Assembly (NCBI RefSeq): GCF_001657475.1
Contig: NZ_LXEY01000021.1
Span: forward strand, 248,001-312,000
Origin: Enteractinococcus helveticum
GTDB taxonomy: Bacteria; Actinomycetota; Actinomycetes; Actinomycetales; Micrococcaceae
DNA length: 64,000 nucleotides
Direction: 5' to 3'
Made by a program: the position numbers and the translations under genes. Below the pieces are notes generated by a model. That model was not told the DNA's origin. It ran no database searches and worked only from the letters and a program-made list of their open reading frames with translations. The number at the start of each line of letters is the position of its first letter. Position 1 is the first letter of the stretch. Of this stretch, positions 18,762 through 26,544 are shown in pieces.

Positions 18762-18786
18762 GTCACAATTCAGGCGTTAAAAGCCG

Positions 18787-18820
18787 CTGCCCTGCACATC
18801 GATTCAGATGTGCAGGGCAG
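18787..18820. terminator. Terminator between the MFS gene and ettA
   Basis: A 14-bp perfect stem (18787-18800 with 18807-18820) has a 6-base loop. Reading on the minus strand it is followed by CGGCTTTT, so it mainly serves ettA. Confidence 0.85.
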
Positions 18821-18835
18821 TTGCATATTGAGCGA

Positions 18836-20518
18836 CTAGTTCCGTGTCAGGCGACGGTGCGTGGCGCGTGCTTCGCGGATGGCGTCCGGGCCGAGACGGT
18901 CCAGCTTGTTGGCTTCGTAGGATTCGAAGTTTCCTTCGAACCAGTACCAGTTGGCTGGGTTTTCTTCGGTGCCTTCCCATGCGAGCATGTGGGTGGCTAC
19001 GCGGTCGAGGAACCAACGGTCGTGCGAGATGACCACGGCACAGCCGGGGAATTCCAGCAGTGCGTTTTCTAGCGAGGTCAGGGTTTCGACGTCCAGGTCG
19101 TTGGTCGGTTCGTCGAGCAGCAGCAGGTTGCCGCCTTCTTTCAGCGTCAGTGCCAGGTTCAGGCGGTTGCGCTCACCACCGGATAGGACCCCGGCCTTCT
19201 TCTGCTGGTCTGGGCCTTTGAAACCAAACGCGGAGACGTAGGCACGGGATGGCATCTCGACATTACCAACCTGAATGTAGTCCAGACCGTCCGAGACGAC
19301 TTGCCACAGAGATTTCTCGGGGTCGATGTTCGTACGGTTCTGGTCGACATAGGAGATCTTGACCGATTCACCGATCTTCAGATCCCCGGAGTCAATTTCT
19401 TCCAGACCAACCAGGGTCTTGAATAGCGTGGTTTTGCCGACACCGTTTGGACCGATGATGCCCACAATGCCGTTTGGTGGCAGCGAGAAGCTGAGGTTGT
19501 CGATCAGGGTACGACCGTCAAAGCCTTTCGAGATGTTGTCGGCTTCGATGACCTGGCTACCCAAGCGTGGACCAGGTGGGATCTGGATTTCTTCGAAGTC
19601 CAGCACACGGGTTTTTTCGGCTTCGGCAGCCATTTCTTCGTAGCGTTCCAGACGAGCTTTCTGCTTGGCCTGGCGACCCTTGGCGTTGGTGCGAACCCAG
19701 TCGAGTTCTTCTTTCAGGCGACGAGCAAGCTTGGCGTCTTTCTTGCCCTGAACATCCAGACGTTCGCGTTTCTTTTCAAGGTAGGTCGTGTAGTTACCTT
19801 CGTATGGGTACAGTCGACCGCGGTCGACTTCAGCAATCCATTCGGCAACGTGATCCAGGAAGTACCGGTCGTGAGTAATAGCAATGACAGCGCCTGGGTA
19901 GTTGGCCAGGTGGCCTTCAAGCCATGCAACCGACTCGGCATCTAGGTGGTTCGTCGGTTCGTCGAGCAATAGAAGATCTGGTTTTTCCAACAGGAGTTTC
20001 ACCAGTGCGACACGACGGCGTTCACCACCGGAAAGGTGGGTGACAGGTTCATCGCCGGGTGGCAGCTGGAGGGCTTCCATGGCCTGGCCGATCTGAGAGT
20101 CGATGTCCCATCCGTCAGCGGCGTCGATGGCTTCTTGCAGCTTGCCCATTTCATCCATGAGGGCTTCGAAGTCTGCATCGGGTTCAGCCATTTCGGCAGA
20201 GATTTCGTTGAAACGTTGCAGCTGCTGGTAGACCTCACCAACACCTTCCTGCACGTTTTCCAAAACGGTTTTGTCTTCAGTCAGCGGTGGTTCCTGCAAC
20301 AGGATGCCCACCGAGTAACCCGGTGATAGCCAGGCTTCGCCGTTGGAAGGCTCGTCCAGGCCTGCCATGATTTTCAAGATGGTTGATTTACCGGCACCGT
20401 TGGGTCCGACCATACCGATCTTGGCGCCGGGGTAAAAGGACATGGTTACGTCGTCGAGAATGACTTTATCGCCCACTTTTTTGCGAGCTTTGATCATTTG
20501 GTAAATAAATTCGGCCAT
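18836..20518 (-). CDS. ettA: Energy-dependent translational throttle protein EttA (ABC-F family)
   Basis: EttA is a soluble ABC-F ATPase that binds the ribosomal E site and couples the first elongation steps to ATP level. The 560-residue product has two ATP-binding domains, with Walker A motifs GPNGAGKST (about residue 40) and GPNGVGKTT (about 350). Signature motifs are LSGGERRRVAL and LSGGERNRLNLAL. The interdomain arm holds a long lysine/arginine-rich helix. The ATG at 20518 is preferred over one at 20575 because the family starts MAEFIYQM and TACTGT lies seven bases upstream. The Mtb orthologue is Rv2477c by context. Confidence 0.96.
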   Translation of the reverse strand: MAEFIYQMIKARKKVGDKVILDDVTMSFYPGAKIGMVGPNGAGKSTILKIMAGLDEPSNGEAWLSPGYSVGILLQEPPLTEDKTVLENVQEGVGEVYQQLQRFNEISAEMAEPDADFEALMDEMGKLQEAIDAADGWDIDSQIGQAMEALQLPPGDEPVTHLSGGERRRVALVKLLLEKPDLLLLDEPTNHLDAESVAWLEGHLANYPGAVIAITHDRYFLDHVAEWIAEVDRGRLYPYEGNYTTYLEKKRERLDVQGKKDAKLARRLKEELDWVRTNAKGRQAKQKARLERYEEMAAEAEKTRVLDFEEIQIPPGPRLGSQVIEADNISKGFDGRTLIDNLSFSLPPNGIVGIIGPNGVGKTTLFKTLVGLEEIDSGDLKIGESVKISYVDQNRTNIDPEKSLWQVVSDGLDYIQVGNVEMPSRAYVSAFGFKGPDQQKKAGVLSGGERNRLNLALTLKEGGNLLLLDEPTNDLDVETLTSLENALLEFPGCAVVISHDRWFLDRVATHMLAWEGTEENPANWYWFEGNFESYEANKLDRLGPDAIREARATHRRLTRN

Positions 20519-20597
20519 ATGCTCTACAGTAGTCGGTCGCCGCGGCAGAACGTAATTCTTCTCGTTGCGCGGCAACCGATCTACTTCCTAGCGAACA

Positions 20598-21044
20598 TTA
20601 GGCCGATAGTGCTTCAGGTTCTTCCCAACCGTGGTCTATCAGTGGGCCATCGTGTGAGTCTTCTGCAACGAGCGGTGACCTGGATTTGGTGTACCGGGTA
20701 AAGTCGGTAAATCCAAGTAGCAGATCGTGTCCTGCGGTCTCTGCATTGATCTCCGGGGTGGTACCTTTCTTATCCTCTTTGGAGGTCCACTGTTTGATGG
20801 TCAACTTGCCAGAAACTATCACCGGGTCCCCCACGGAGAAGGATCGAAATACGTTTTCGGCCAGCCGACGGAATGCTGACACCGTATACCAGGAGGTCGT
20901 GCCGTCTTCCCATTCTTGAGTTTGCCGGTTGAAGTATCGTTCGGTGGCGGCTAGTCGGAACTCTACGATCACGGTCCCAGAATCAGTCACTACCCGGCGT
21001 GGGGCGGTAGCAACATTTCCTCGAACGGTCAGTTGGGTTTTCAT
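20598..21044 (-). CDS. Single-stranded DNA-binding protein paralogue
   Basis: The 148-residue product is an OB-fold SSB. It begins MKTQLTVRGNVATAPRR and contains SWYTVSAFRRLAENV and GDPVIVSGKLTIKQW. It lacks the acidic DDDIPF-type tail that recruits partner proteins in the main replicative SSB. It therefore looks like the second SSB of actinobacteria (Rv2478c position, upstream of ettA). TGAAAGGAC precedes the ATG. It probably acts in recombination, competence-like uptake or chromosome segregation, but that is inferred from family knowledge. Confidence 0.92.
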   Translation of the reverse strand: MKTQLTVRGNVATAPRRVVTDSGTVIVEFRLAATERYFNRQTQEWEDGTTSWYTVSAFRRLAENVFRSFSVGDPVIVSGKLTIKQWTSKEDKKGTTPEINAETAGHDLLLGFTDFTRYTKSRSPLVAEDSHDGPLIDHGWEEPEALSA

Positions 21045-21142
21045 GTTCCAGTCCTTTCAGTCAACATTTATCCGAAGCACACTTCGAATATGTGTTCAGT
21101 CAAGGCGATCCGCACACTACCGATGATTCAGAGACGCTAAAC

Positions 21143-21180
21143 TGTGGATAACATGGTTGTCGAGTTCGAGTTGTGGACAA
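21143..21180. other. Pair of DnaA-box-like sites upstream of ssb paralogue and tRNA-Arg
   Basis: TGTGGATAA (21143-21151) and TGTGGACAA (21172-21180) are reverse-strand forms of TTATCCACA and TTGTCCACA, the bacterial and actinobacterial DnaA boxes. They are 29 bp apart and both have the same orientation. Confidence 0.45.
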
Positions 21181-21205
21181 CTTTTTAGGTAGACTATCCC
21201 CTGTT

Positions 21206-21279
21206 GCCTCAGTAGCTCAGCTGGATAGAGCAACGGCCTTCTAATCCGTAGGTCGGGGGTTCGAGTCCCTCCTGGGGCG
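21206..21279 (+). tRNA. tRNA-Arg (TCT anticodon)
   Basis: The acceptor stem is GCCTCAG/CTGGGGC with one G-T pair. The T arm contains GGGGGTTCGAGTCCCTC. The anticodon loop CTTCTAA gives TCT. The discriminator is G and no CCA is encoded. Confidence 0.95.
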
Positions 21280-21286
21280 CAACAGG

Positions 21287-21327
21287 CCGGCATCTGACCA
21301 GATCAGATGCCGGTTTTCTTTTTTTCT
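21287..21327 (+). terminator. Rho-independent terminator of tRNA-Arg
   Basis: An 11-bp perfect stem (21287-21297 with 21303-21313) is followed by TTTTCTTTTTTT. Confidence 0.95.
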
Positions 21328-21344
21328 TGATCCCTCACTCCGAC

Positions 21345-22004
21345 CTATGACAACAGGCCCGCATCACGGGCCACCAATGCGGCCTGCGTGCGGGAATCAA
21401 TACCCAATTTTTCCAAGATGTGTGATACGTGGGTTTTTGTGGTGCCCAAACTGATGCCCAGATGCCTGGCGATTTGTTTATTAGATCTGCCATGACCGAT
21501 CTCAGTCAGGACATGGAGCTCGCGATCGGTCAACTCATCAAGACCCGCAGCTGTACCTACTGCTTCATCAGTTTCTGTGGATGCAGCATCGGATCCCGCG
21601 ACAGCAGCAAAAATTCGACGGCTCACTTCTGGGACGATGGCTCCCTGCCCGGCTGCGACGCGTTGCACAGCGTTGATGATTTCAGCGGTTTCTGCTGTTT
21701 TCAGTAAGAAACCTGCGGCGCCTGCACGGACGGCACCAAAGACATAGTCGTCGTGATCGTAGGTGGTCAGGACCAGGACGTTCATCCCCTGTGCCGCCAG
21801 TTCGCGAGTTGCAGCTATGCCGTCGAGGTTGGGCATCTGCAGATCCATGAGGATGACGTCGGGTTTGAGCGCGTAGGCGTTTTGCAGCGCGGCATGCCCG
21901 TCTGCGGCCTCGGCCACGACCTGTATGTCATCTGTGTTTTCTAGGATCATGCGCAGCCCAGTACGAATGGCGCCATGGTCGTCTGCTATCAGCACAGTGA
22001 TCAT
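21345..22004 (-). CDS. NarL/LuxR-family response regulator
   Basis: The 219-residue regulator has an N-terminal receiver domain with the acidic pair ADDHG, the phospho-acceptor Asp in VILMDLQMP, and the Lys in FLLKTAE. A C-terminal LuxR helix-turn-helix contains LTDRELHVLTEIGHGRSNKQIA. The ATG at 22004 is preferred because AAGGAG lies ten bases upstream. It starts eight bases after the stop of the kinase gene, so the two form an operon and a cognate pair. The signal and targets are not evident. Confidence 0.94.
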   Translation of the reverse strand: MITVLIADDHGAIRTGLRMILENTDDIQVVAEAADGHAALQNAYALKPDVILMDLQMPNLDGIAATRELAAQGMNVLVLTTYDHDDYVFGAVRAGAAGFLLKTAETAEIINAVQRVAAGQGAIVPEVSRRIFAAVAGSDAASTETDEAVGTAAGLDELTDRELHVLTEIGHGRSNKQIARHLGISLGTTKTHVSHILEKLGIDSRTQAALVARDAGLLS

Positions 22005-22011
22005 CGAGCGG

Positions 22012-23292
22012 CTACTCCTTTGGATTGTTTCCTGCGGTCTGGGCATGGCCGTGATGATTTGGCGTCACGGGCAGTTCAACGCTGACCGTCCAGAACCGAT
22101 GGCCCTTATCTGAGTGAACCCCCGCAGTAAAACAACCGCCAAGGTCATCAACCGCTGCAGCCATTGAGCCCAGACCGAAGCCACCAGAGAGCCCAGTAGG
22201 TGTTTGTGAGACCTGATCGATACTGATTGAGGGCATCGGATTTTTGATGCTGCAAGTCATGACATCATCATCGACCACAATGTCCAACGAGGCGGTACCA
22301 TCACCGTGTTTATATGCATTCGTTAACGCTTCTTGCACCACCTGGGTGACCAGACGCGCTGCAGCGGGCTCCAGCCGGTTGATCGAGTCAACTGGCTTTC
22401 CGGTGACTGACAGTTCGAGGCCAGCCGAGCGAAGCCGCTGCAAGAGCTCGTCAAGCGATACCGGATCATGTGTCACCAGCTGGTTATGGTCATCTTGTGT
22501 CGTGAAGGTTCGCAGAACATCTATGAGTTCACGCATATCTTTCAGTGCTGCGAGCGCAGCGTGCCGGATCTCTGCCAGCACGTTACGGTCTTTGTCAGCT
22601 TGTCTCGGCATATCGAGGGCCCCGGTTGTGTACAGCGCGATGGTCGATAAGTGTGATGAGATCGTGTCGTGTAATTGGGCTGCGAAATCTGCGCGTTGGC
22701 GGCGTAAGAGTTCTTGGCGTTCGAGTTCTTCTCGACGCCGTGCAGCCAAAGATTTGAGTCGCTCCATCTCTGCACGTTCGTATCCTCCACGGACTTCGCT
22801 CCCCCACCACAGCGAAATGACAGCGACCACAACAACCTGGAAGATGCCGCCAACACTCCTGCCCAGATCTCCTGTCAATGCCACAATCCAGACGAAGATC
22901 GCAAGACCGATGCCGACCAAACTCCATCGCAACATCCTGCCAGGCGTATAGCGAGCCGTGTTGTACACGGCGTTGCCCCAGACTAGTAACACCGCAAGGT
23001 GGACGCCCATGGTCATGTCGATGATCAACACGCCAGTGATGATCCAATACACCGCCAACGGGTAGCGAGTTTGATACCAGGTCGCTATACACGTGAGGGC
23101 TAACGGTAACGTATGCCACCAGTGCAGTTGGTCTGCGGTGAAGGGCCACAACACCGGATATTGCTCAAATGCGTGGACTCCTAATGCGAGTAATACAAGG
23201 CCGAGGGTCAGAAAGACTAGACCCGAGAAGATGTCTCTGCCGATGGGCTTATTCCCTGTCAGACCGCTGGAGGTGCTTGCTTGCACAGTCAT
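22012..23292 (-). CDS. NarL-type sensor histidine kinase
   Basis: The 426-residue membrane kinase has about five to six N-terminal transmembrane segments (residues 20-165). A short cytoplasmic coiled coil follows, then a HisKA_3 dimerisation domain with the phospho-His in AAQLHDTISSHLST, and a HATPase domain with VVQEALTNAYKHG. It phosphorylates the regulator encoded directly downstream. The ATG at 23292 is preferred over a longer frame; AATACT seven bases upstream suggests a leaderless start. It is divergent from a GAP-family membrane gene, which could be a target, although that is only a guess from position. Confidence 0.92.
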   Translation of the reverse strand: MTVQASTSSGLTGNKPIGRDIFSGLVFLTLGLVLLALGVHAFEQYPVLWPFTADQLHWWHTLPLALTCIATWYQTRYPLAVYWIITGVLIIDMTMGVHLAVLLVWGNAVYNTARYTPGRMLRWSLVGIGLAIFVWIVALTGDLGRSVGGIFQVVVVAVISLWWGSEVRGGYERAEMERLKSLAARRREELERQELLRRQRADFAAQLHDTISSHLSTIALYTTGALDMPRQADKDRNVLAEIRHAALAALKDMRELIDVLRTFTTQDDHNQLVTHDPVSLDELLQRLRSAGLELSVTGKPVDSINRLEPAAARLVTQVVQEALTNAYKHGDGTASLDIVVDDDVMTCSIKNPMPSISIDQVSQTPTGLSGGFGLGSMAAAVDDLGGCFTAGVHSDKGHRFWTVSVELPVTPNHHGHAQTAGNNPKE

Positions 23293-23402
23293 GTTCTTTA
23301 GTATTCCACGGTTGGTGCACCTCAGATATAAGACCAAAGATAGAGGTGGGCTTCGGTCCAATGGCCGATGGCAGCGCGCCTGCACGCCAATAACCTCAAA
23401 TC

Positions 23403-24248
23403 ATGGATATCGAAATCGTGACTTCATTTGCCGTGTTGTTCCCGGTGCTCGCGGGTTTGGCGTTAGTCGACTCGTTGAGCTTTGGGACCTTGGCCATCCC
23501 GGTGTGGCTGTTGATGGCACCTGGTCGACTACGGGTCGGTCGAATATTGGTGTATTTGGCCTCGATTTGTGGCTTCTATTTTCTCGTTGGGCTCGTCCTG
23601 CTCTTTGGCGCGCGCTTCGTCAGTAGCCAAGTGCAGATTGACTGGAGCCACCCAGGGATGATGCTGTTGGGATTCGTTTTCGGACTGGGGCTGCTGGTGT
23701 TGAGCTTTGTCATGGATCCGCCCAAGTCCTGGCACAAGGCAGGCCCGAAGGAAAAAACGCAGAATCGGGGACGGATGGCTTCGCGGATGATCGCATGGCG
23801 CCAGTCAATGGTTCAGGAGACCGTGACTCCCTCAGCGGATCATCCCAGCGTCATGGTCAAGAGCCATTACCGTAGCAAGGGTAAGAACCTCAATCTGATG
23901 GGCCTTGCGGCAACCGCCGGGCTCCTCGAGGTGGCGACCATGTTGCCCTATCTTGCGGCCGTAGGTTTATTGACCGCAAGCGCTCCTACGCTGGGATTGG
24001 GCTCTGTGCAAAGTGCAGGGGTTCTTGCTGGGTACTGTGTCGTGATGGTGTTGCCAATGCTGATATTACTTCTGGGACGAGTACTCTTCCAGAAAGCAGT
24101 GACACCGCTACTGCAACGCGTGGATGCCTGGTTTGCTGAAAAAGGCCAGTCAACGATCGCCTGGGCGATCGGCATTGTGGGCGTTGTCCTGATGCTCAAC
24201 ACTTGGCCAGTCGCACAAGAATTATTGCCTGGTACAAACCTTGGCTGA
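23403..24248 (+). CDS. GAP/Sap-like membrane protein (LysE superfamily)
   Basis: The 281-residue protein has six predicted transmembrane segments split by a central basic cytoplasmic loop (residues 110-155). Helix 1 contains LALVDSLSFGTLAIPVWLL, resembling mycobacterial GAP proteins that help place glycolipids at the cell surface. The actual cargo is unknown. TAACCT six bases before the ATG suggests leaderless expression. It is divergent from the two-component kinase gene and ends convergent with the GntR gene. Confidence 0.75.
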   Translation: MDIEIVTSFAVLFPVLAGLALVDSLSFGTLAIPVWLLMAPGRLRVGRILVYLASICGFYFLVGLVLLFGARFVSSQVQIDWSHPGMMLLGFVFGLGLLVLSFVMDPPKSWHKAGPKEKTQNRGRMASRMIAWRQSMVQETVTPSADHPSVMVKSHYRSKGKNLNLMGLAATAGLLEVATMLPYLAAVGLLTASAPTLGLGSVQSAGVLAGYCVVMVLPMLILLLGRVLFQKAVTPLLQRVDAWFAEKGQSTIAWAIGIVGVVLMLNTWPVAQELLPGTNLG

Positions 24249-24317
24249 CACTGGGTATTGGCCATGTTGCCCCATGCCAGCCACGACGCTTCGATGTTGG
24301 AATGCAACATGTGGTTG

Positions 24318-24968
24318 TCAGAGTGCTGCTAACACTGCTTTTTCAAAGTTCATCACGTGGCTGATGGCGAGTCGTTCGGCTTTCTCGACATCTTGGTCAA
24401 TCACGGCTTGCAGCAGCTCGAGGTGTTCATCAACGTGTGGTTTCATCACTTGTAACCGTGGCAACACGTAATTCCACATGCGCTGCGACAGGGTGAAGTA
24501 CTGCTTGAGGGTGGATTCGATGTACCGGTTATCCATGGCTCGATAAATGGCTTCATGCATTCTTGCATCAATATCCAGCAGTCGTTCAGCATCGGTATCG
24601 TCAATGGTCTGTAGTTCTTCGTAGGCTGCGATGAGGTCTTGTCGAAAGGCGTCGGACTTCGACTGTGCTGCTCGAGCTGCGGCATAGCCTTCTAGTACTC
24701 GGCGAGCTTCTGAGATCTGTCGAAGATCACGCACCGTGACTTCTGGGACGAATGTGCCGCGGTGCGGGTAGATGTCTAAGAGCCCTTCGGCCCGCAAGCG
24801 GCGCATGGCCTCACGCAGTGGAGTCCGGCCGATTCCCAGGCGTTCGATCATGCGTTCTTCGTCAATGAGTTGGCCAGGTGCAAGCTGAGCCGAGATGATG
24901 AGGTCGCGCAATTGTTCGTAGGCTCGTTCGGCAAGTGTCCGATGTGCTGGCGGGCGCGATTCCCCCAT
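24318..24968 (-). CDS. GntR-family (FCD domain) transcriptional regulator
   Basis: The 216-residue regulator has an N-terminal winged helix with RTLAERAYEQLRDLII and IGRTPLREAMRRLRAEGL. An all-helical FCD ligand-binding domain follows, with metal-ligand-type residues in DIDARMHEAIYRA and SHVMNFEKA. AGGAG precedes the ATG at 24968. It lies downstream of an MFS carrier gene on the same strand, with a terminator between them, so it likely controls that transporter in response to a carboxylate. A palindrome upstream of the transporter is the candidate operator. Confidence 0.92.
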   Translation of the reverse strand: MGESRPPAHRTLAERAYEQLRDLIISAQLAPGQLIDEERMIERLGIGRTPLREAMRRLRAEGLLDIYPHRGTFVPEVTVRDLRQISEARRVLEGYAAARAAQSKSDAFRQDLIAAYEELQTIDDTDAERLLDIDARMHEAIYRAMDNRYIESTLKQYFTLSQRMWNYVLPRLQVMKPHVDEHLELLQAVIDQDVEKAERLAISHVMNFEKAVLAAL

Positions 24969-24999
24969 AGTGCTTGGCTCCTGGTCTCTTGGAAGAAAC

Positions 25000-25040
25000 A
25001 AAATGTGCTGAGCCCCCAGTCTAGTGGCTCAGCACATTTT
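25000..25040 (-). terminator. Terminator between the MFS gene and the gntR gene
   Basis: A 15-bp perfect stem (25000-25014 with 25026-25040) lies just after the MFS stop on the minus strand. It separates the transporter transcript from the regulator gene. Confidence 0.85.
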
Positions 25041-25055
25041 GAAAGCTTCACTCGT

Positions 25056-26375
25056 TTAGGTCAGCGAGGTTTCCTTGGTTTCTGGAGCCCACGCTATTGA
25101 GGCAACTAACCCAATAATCGGGAAGATCGCCATGATCAACATCGTGACAGATCCGCCGAACTCGGCCATCAACCAGGGCAGCATGTAGGTCACCCCTGCG
25201 GCAGAAATCCTAGAGAACGCAGCGGAGAAGCCAACCCCGGTACCCCGAACCCGCGTATCAAAGATTTCACTAGGGTAAACATACTGGATGTTATTGGCCG
25301 CGGGAGCCATGAACAGATAGAGCGCGAATAAGAACACCACCCAGTGGCTCGTGCCGGGTAGTAAGCCTAAGGCAATCAGCGTCAGCGCGATGACAGCAAA
25401 AGTCAACGTGACGAAGCCTCGGCGGCTTAGCCAGTGCAATAGCAGCAAACCAAATCCTGCCCCAGCTAACTGAATGAGATTCAGCACGATCTCGGTGCCA
25501 GTAGTTTGTTCGATGCCTAAGCTGTCGAAGACCGGTGTCAGGAAGGTGAAAATTGCAAAGAATGGACCAACCTGACAGAACCAGAACAATCCGGAATACA
25601 AGCTACTGCGCCAGTTGTCACGGGTGAAGAGCTCTTTTGGCGATGGTTGGCGCTCGCCAAGCACAACCTCTGGAATATGGTAGCCCTCGCCATAATGTTT
25701 GCGAACAACCGCTTCGGCTTCATCAACGCGACCTTTTGCCTTAAGCCACATCGGTGTTTCTGGCAGGCGGGTTCGTAAGACGAAGACGATGAATGCCGGC
25801 ACAGCGCTGGTGGCAAGCAGCAAGCGCCAGTTGTCACCGCTCCAGACCACGCCAACCAGGAAGGCGCACACGAAACCAATCATCCAGAAGACAGCAAAGT
25901 TGCCCAGGATGACCCCGCGGCCTTTGCGTTTAGAAAATTCTGCCAACACGGCGGTACCAACTGCGTATTCGACGCCGATTGCCAACCCCAGGGCAAGTCG
26001 GATCAACACCAGATCCCAAACCCCGACGGTCACCAACTGCAGCAAGGACAGCACGACGAACGCCAGTAGGTTCCAGAAGAAGACCGGGCGTCGTCCGAAT
26101 CGATCGGCAAGGGACCCAAAGATCAGGCCACCGACGAAGACGCCGATCAACGCACTTGAAGCGATGAGACCTTGGGAAAGCGGGCCGAGTTGCAGTTCCG
26201 ACTGGCCCATGACCAGGCCTGGGCCGATGATGCCCAGGATGTAACCATCCACATAGGCGCCGCCGAGCACACAGATCGTGGCCAGTAAATGAATCGGCTT
26301 GAAAAGCGCTTCATCGAGGGGTGTAAGTTTGGCGACCTTCGTTGCGGTAGCCGTACGAGCAGTTGTTCTGTCCAT
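25056..26375 (-). CDS. MFS transporter (sugar-porter / aromatic-acid symporter type)
   Basis: The 439-residue protein has 12 predicted membrane segments. GSLADRFGRRPVFF follows helix 2, and a second-half repeat contains LSRRGFVTL. RTRLPETPMWL marks the end of helix 6, and YVYPSEIFDTRVRGTG near helix 10 is typical of the SP/AAHS group. The substrate is probably an organic acid or sugar. The FCD-GntR regulator encoded next to it suggests a carboxylate. An AGGATAG site precedes the ATG, and a palindromic operator candidate lies 54-68 bp upstream. Confidence 0.9.
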   Translation of the reverse strand: MDRTTARTATATKVAKLTPLDEALFKPIHLLATICVLGGAYVDGYILGIIGPGLVMGQSELQLGPLSQGLIASSALIGVFVGGLIFGSLADRFGRRPVFFWNLLAFVVLSLLQLVTVGVWDLVLIRLALGLAIGVEYAVGTAVLAEFSKRKGRGVILGNFAVFWMIGFVCAFLVGVVWSGDNWRLLLATSAVPAFIVFVLRTRLPETPMWLKAKGRVDEAEAVVRKHYGEGYHIPEVVLGERQPSPKELFTRDNWRSSLYSGLFWFCQVGPFFAIFTFLTPVFDSLGIEQTTGTEIVLNLIQLAGAGFGLLLLHWLSRRGFVTLTFAVIALTLIALGLLPGTSHWVVFLFALYLFMAPAANNIQYVYPSEIFDTRVRGTGVGFSAAFSRISAAGVTYMLPWLMAEFGGSVTMLIMAIFPIIGLVASIAWAPETKETSLT

Positions 26376-26428
26376 TTACTATCCTGCTTTGCAGATGCGG
26401 GAGAATCCCAGCTGATATTTCAGAGATA

Positions 26429-26443
26429 TATACGTTATGTATA
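26429..26443. promoter_or_regulatory. Candidate GntR operator upstream of the MFS gene
   Basis: TATAC-GTTAT-GTATA is a perfect 5-bp inverted repeat with a 5-bp spacer. The half-site TATACGT also recurs as a direct repeat 11 bp apart (26429 and 26440). It sits where a repressor would block transporter transcription. Confidence 0.5.
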
Positions 26444-26544
26444 CGTGAGACAAGACAGTAATGCAGCTCACATTTATTCGCAAGCATTTGCTAGAAGTTT
26501 TTAAAATGGCCGCTTCAGCGGCCCGCCAGGCAGCCTCGACCAGT

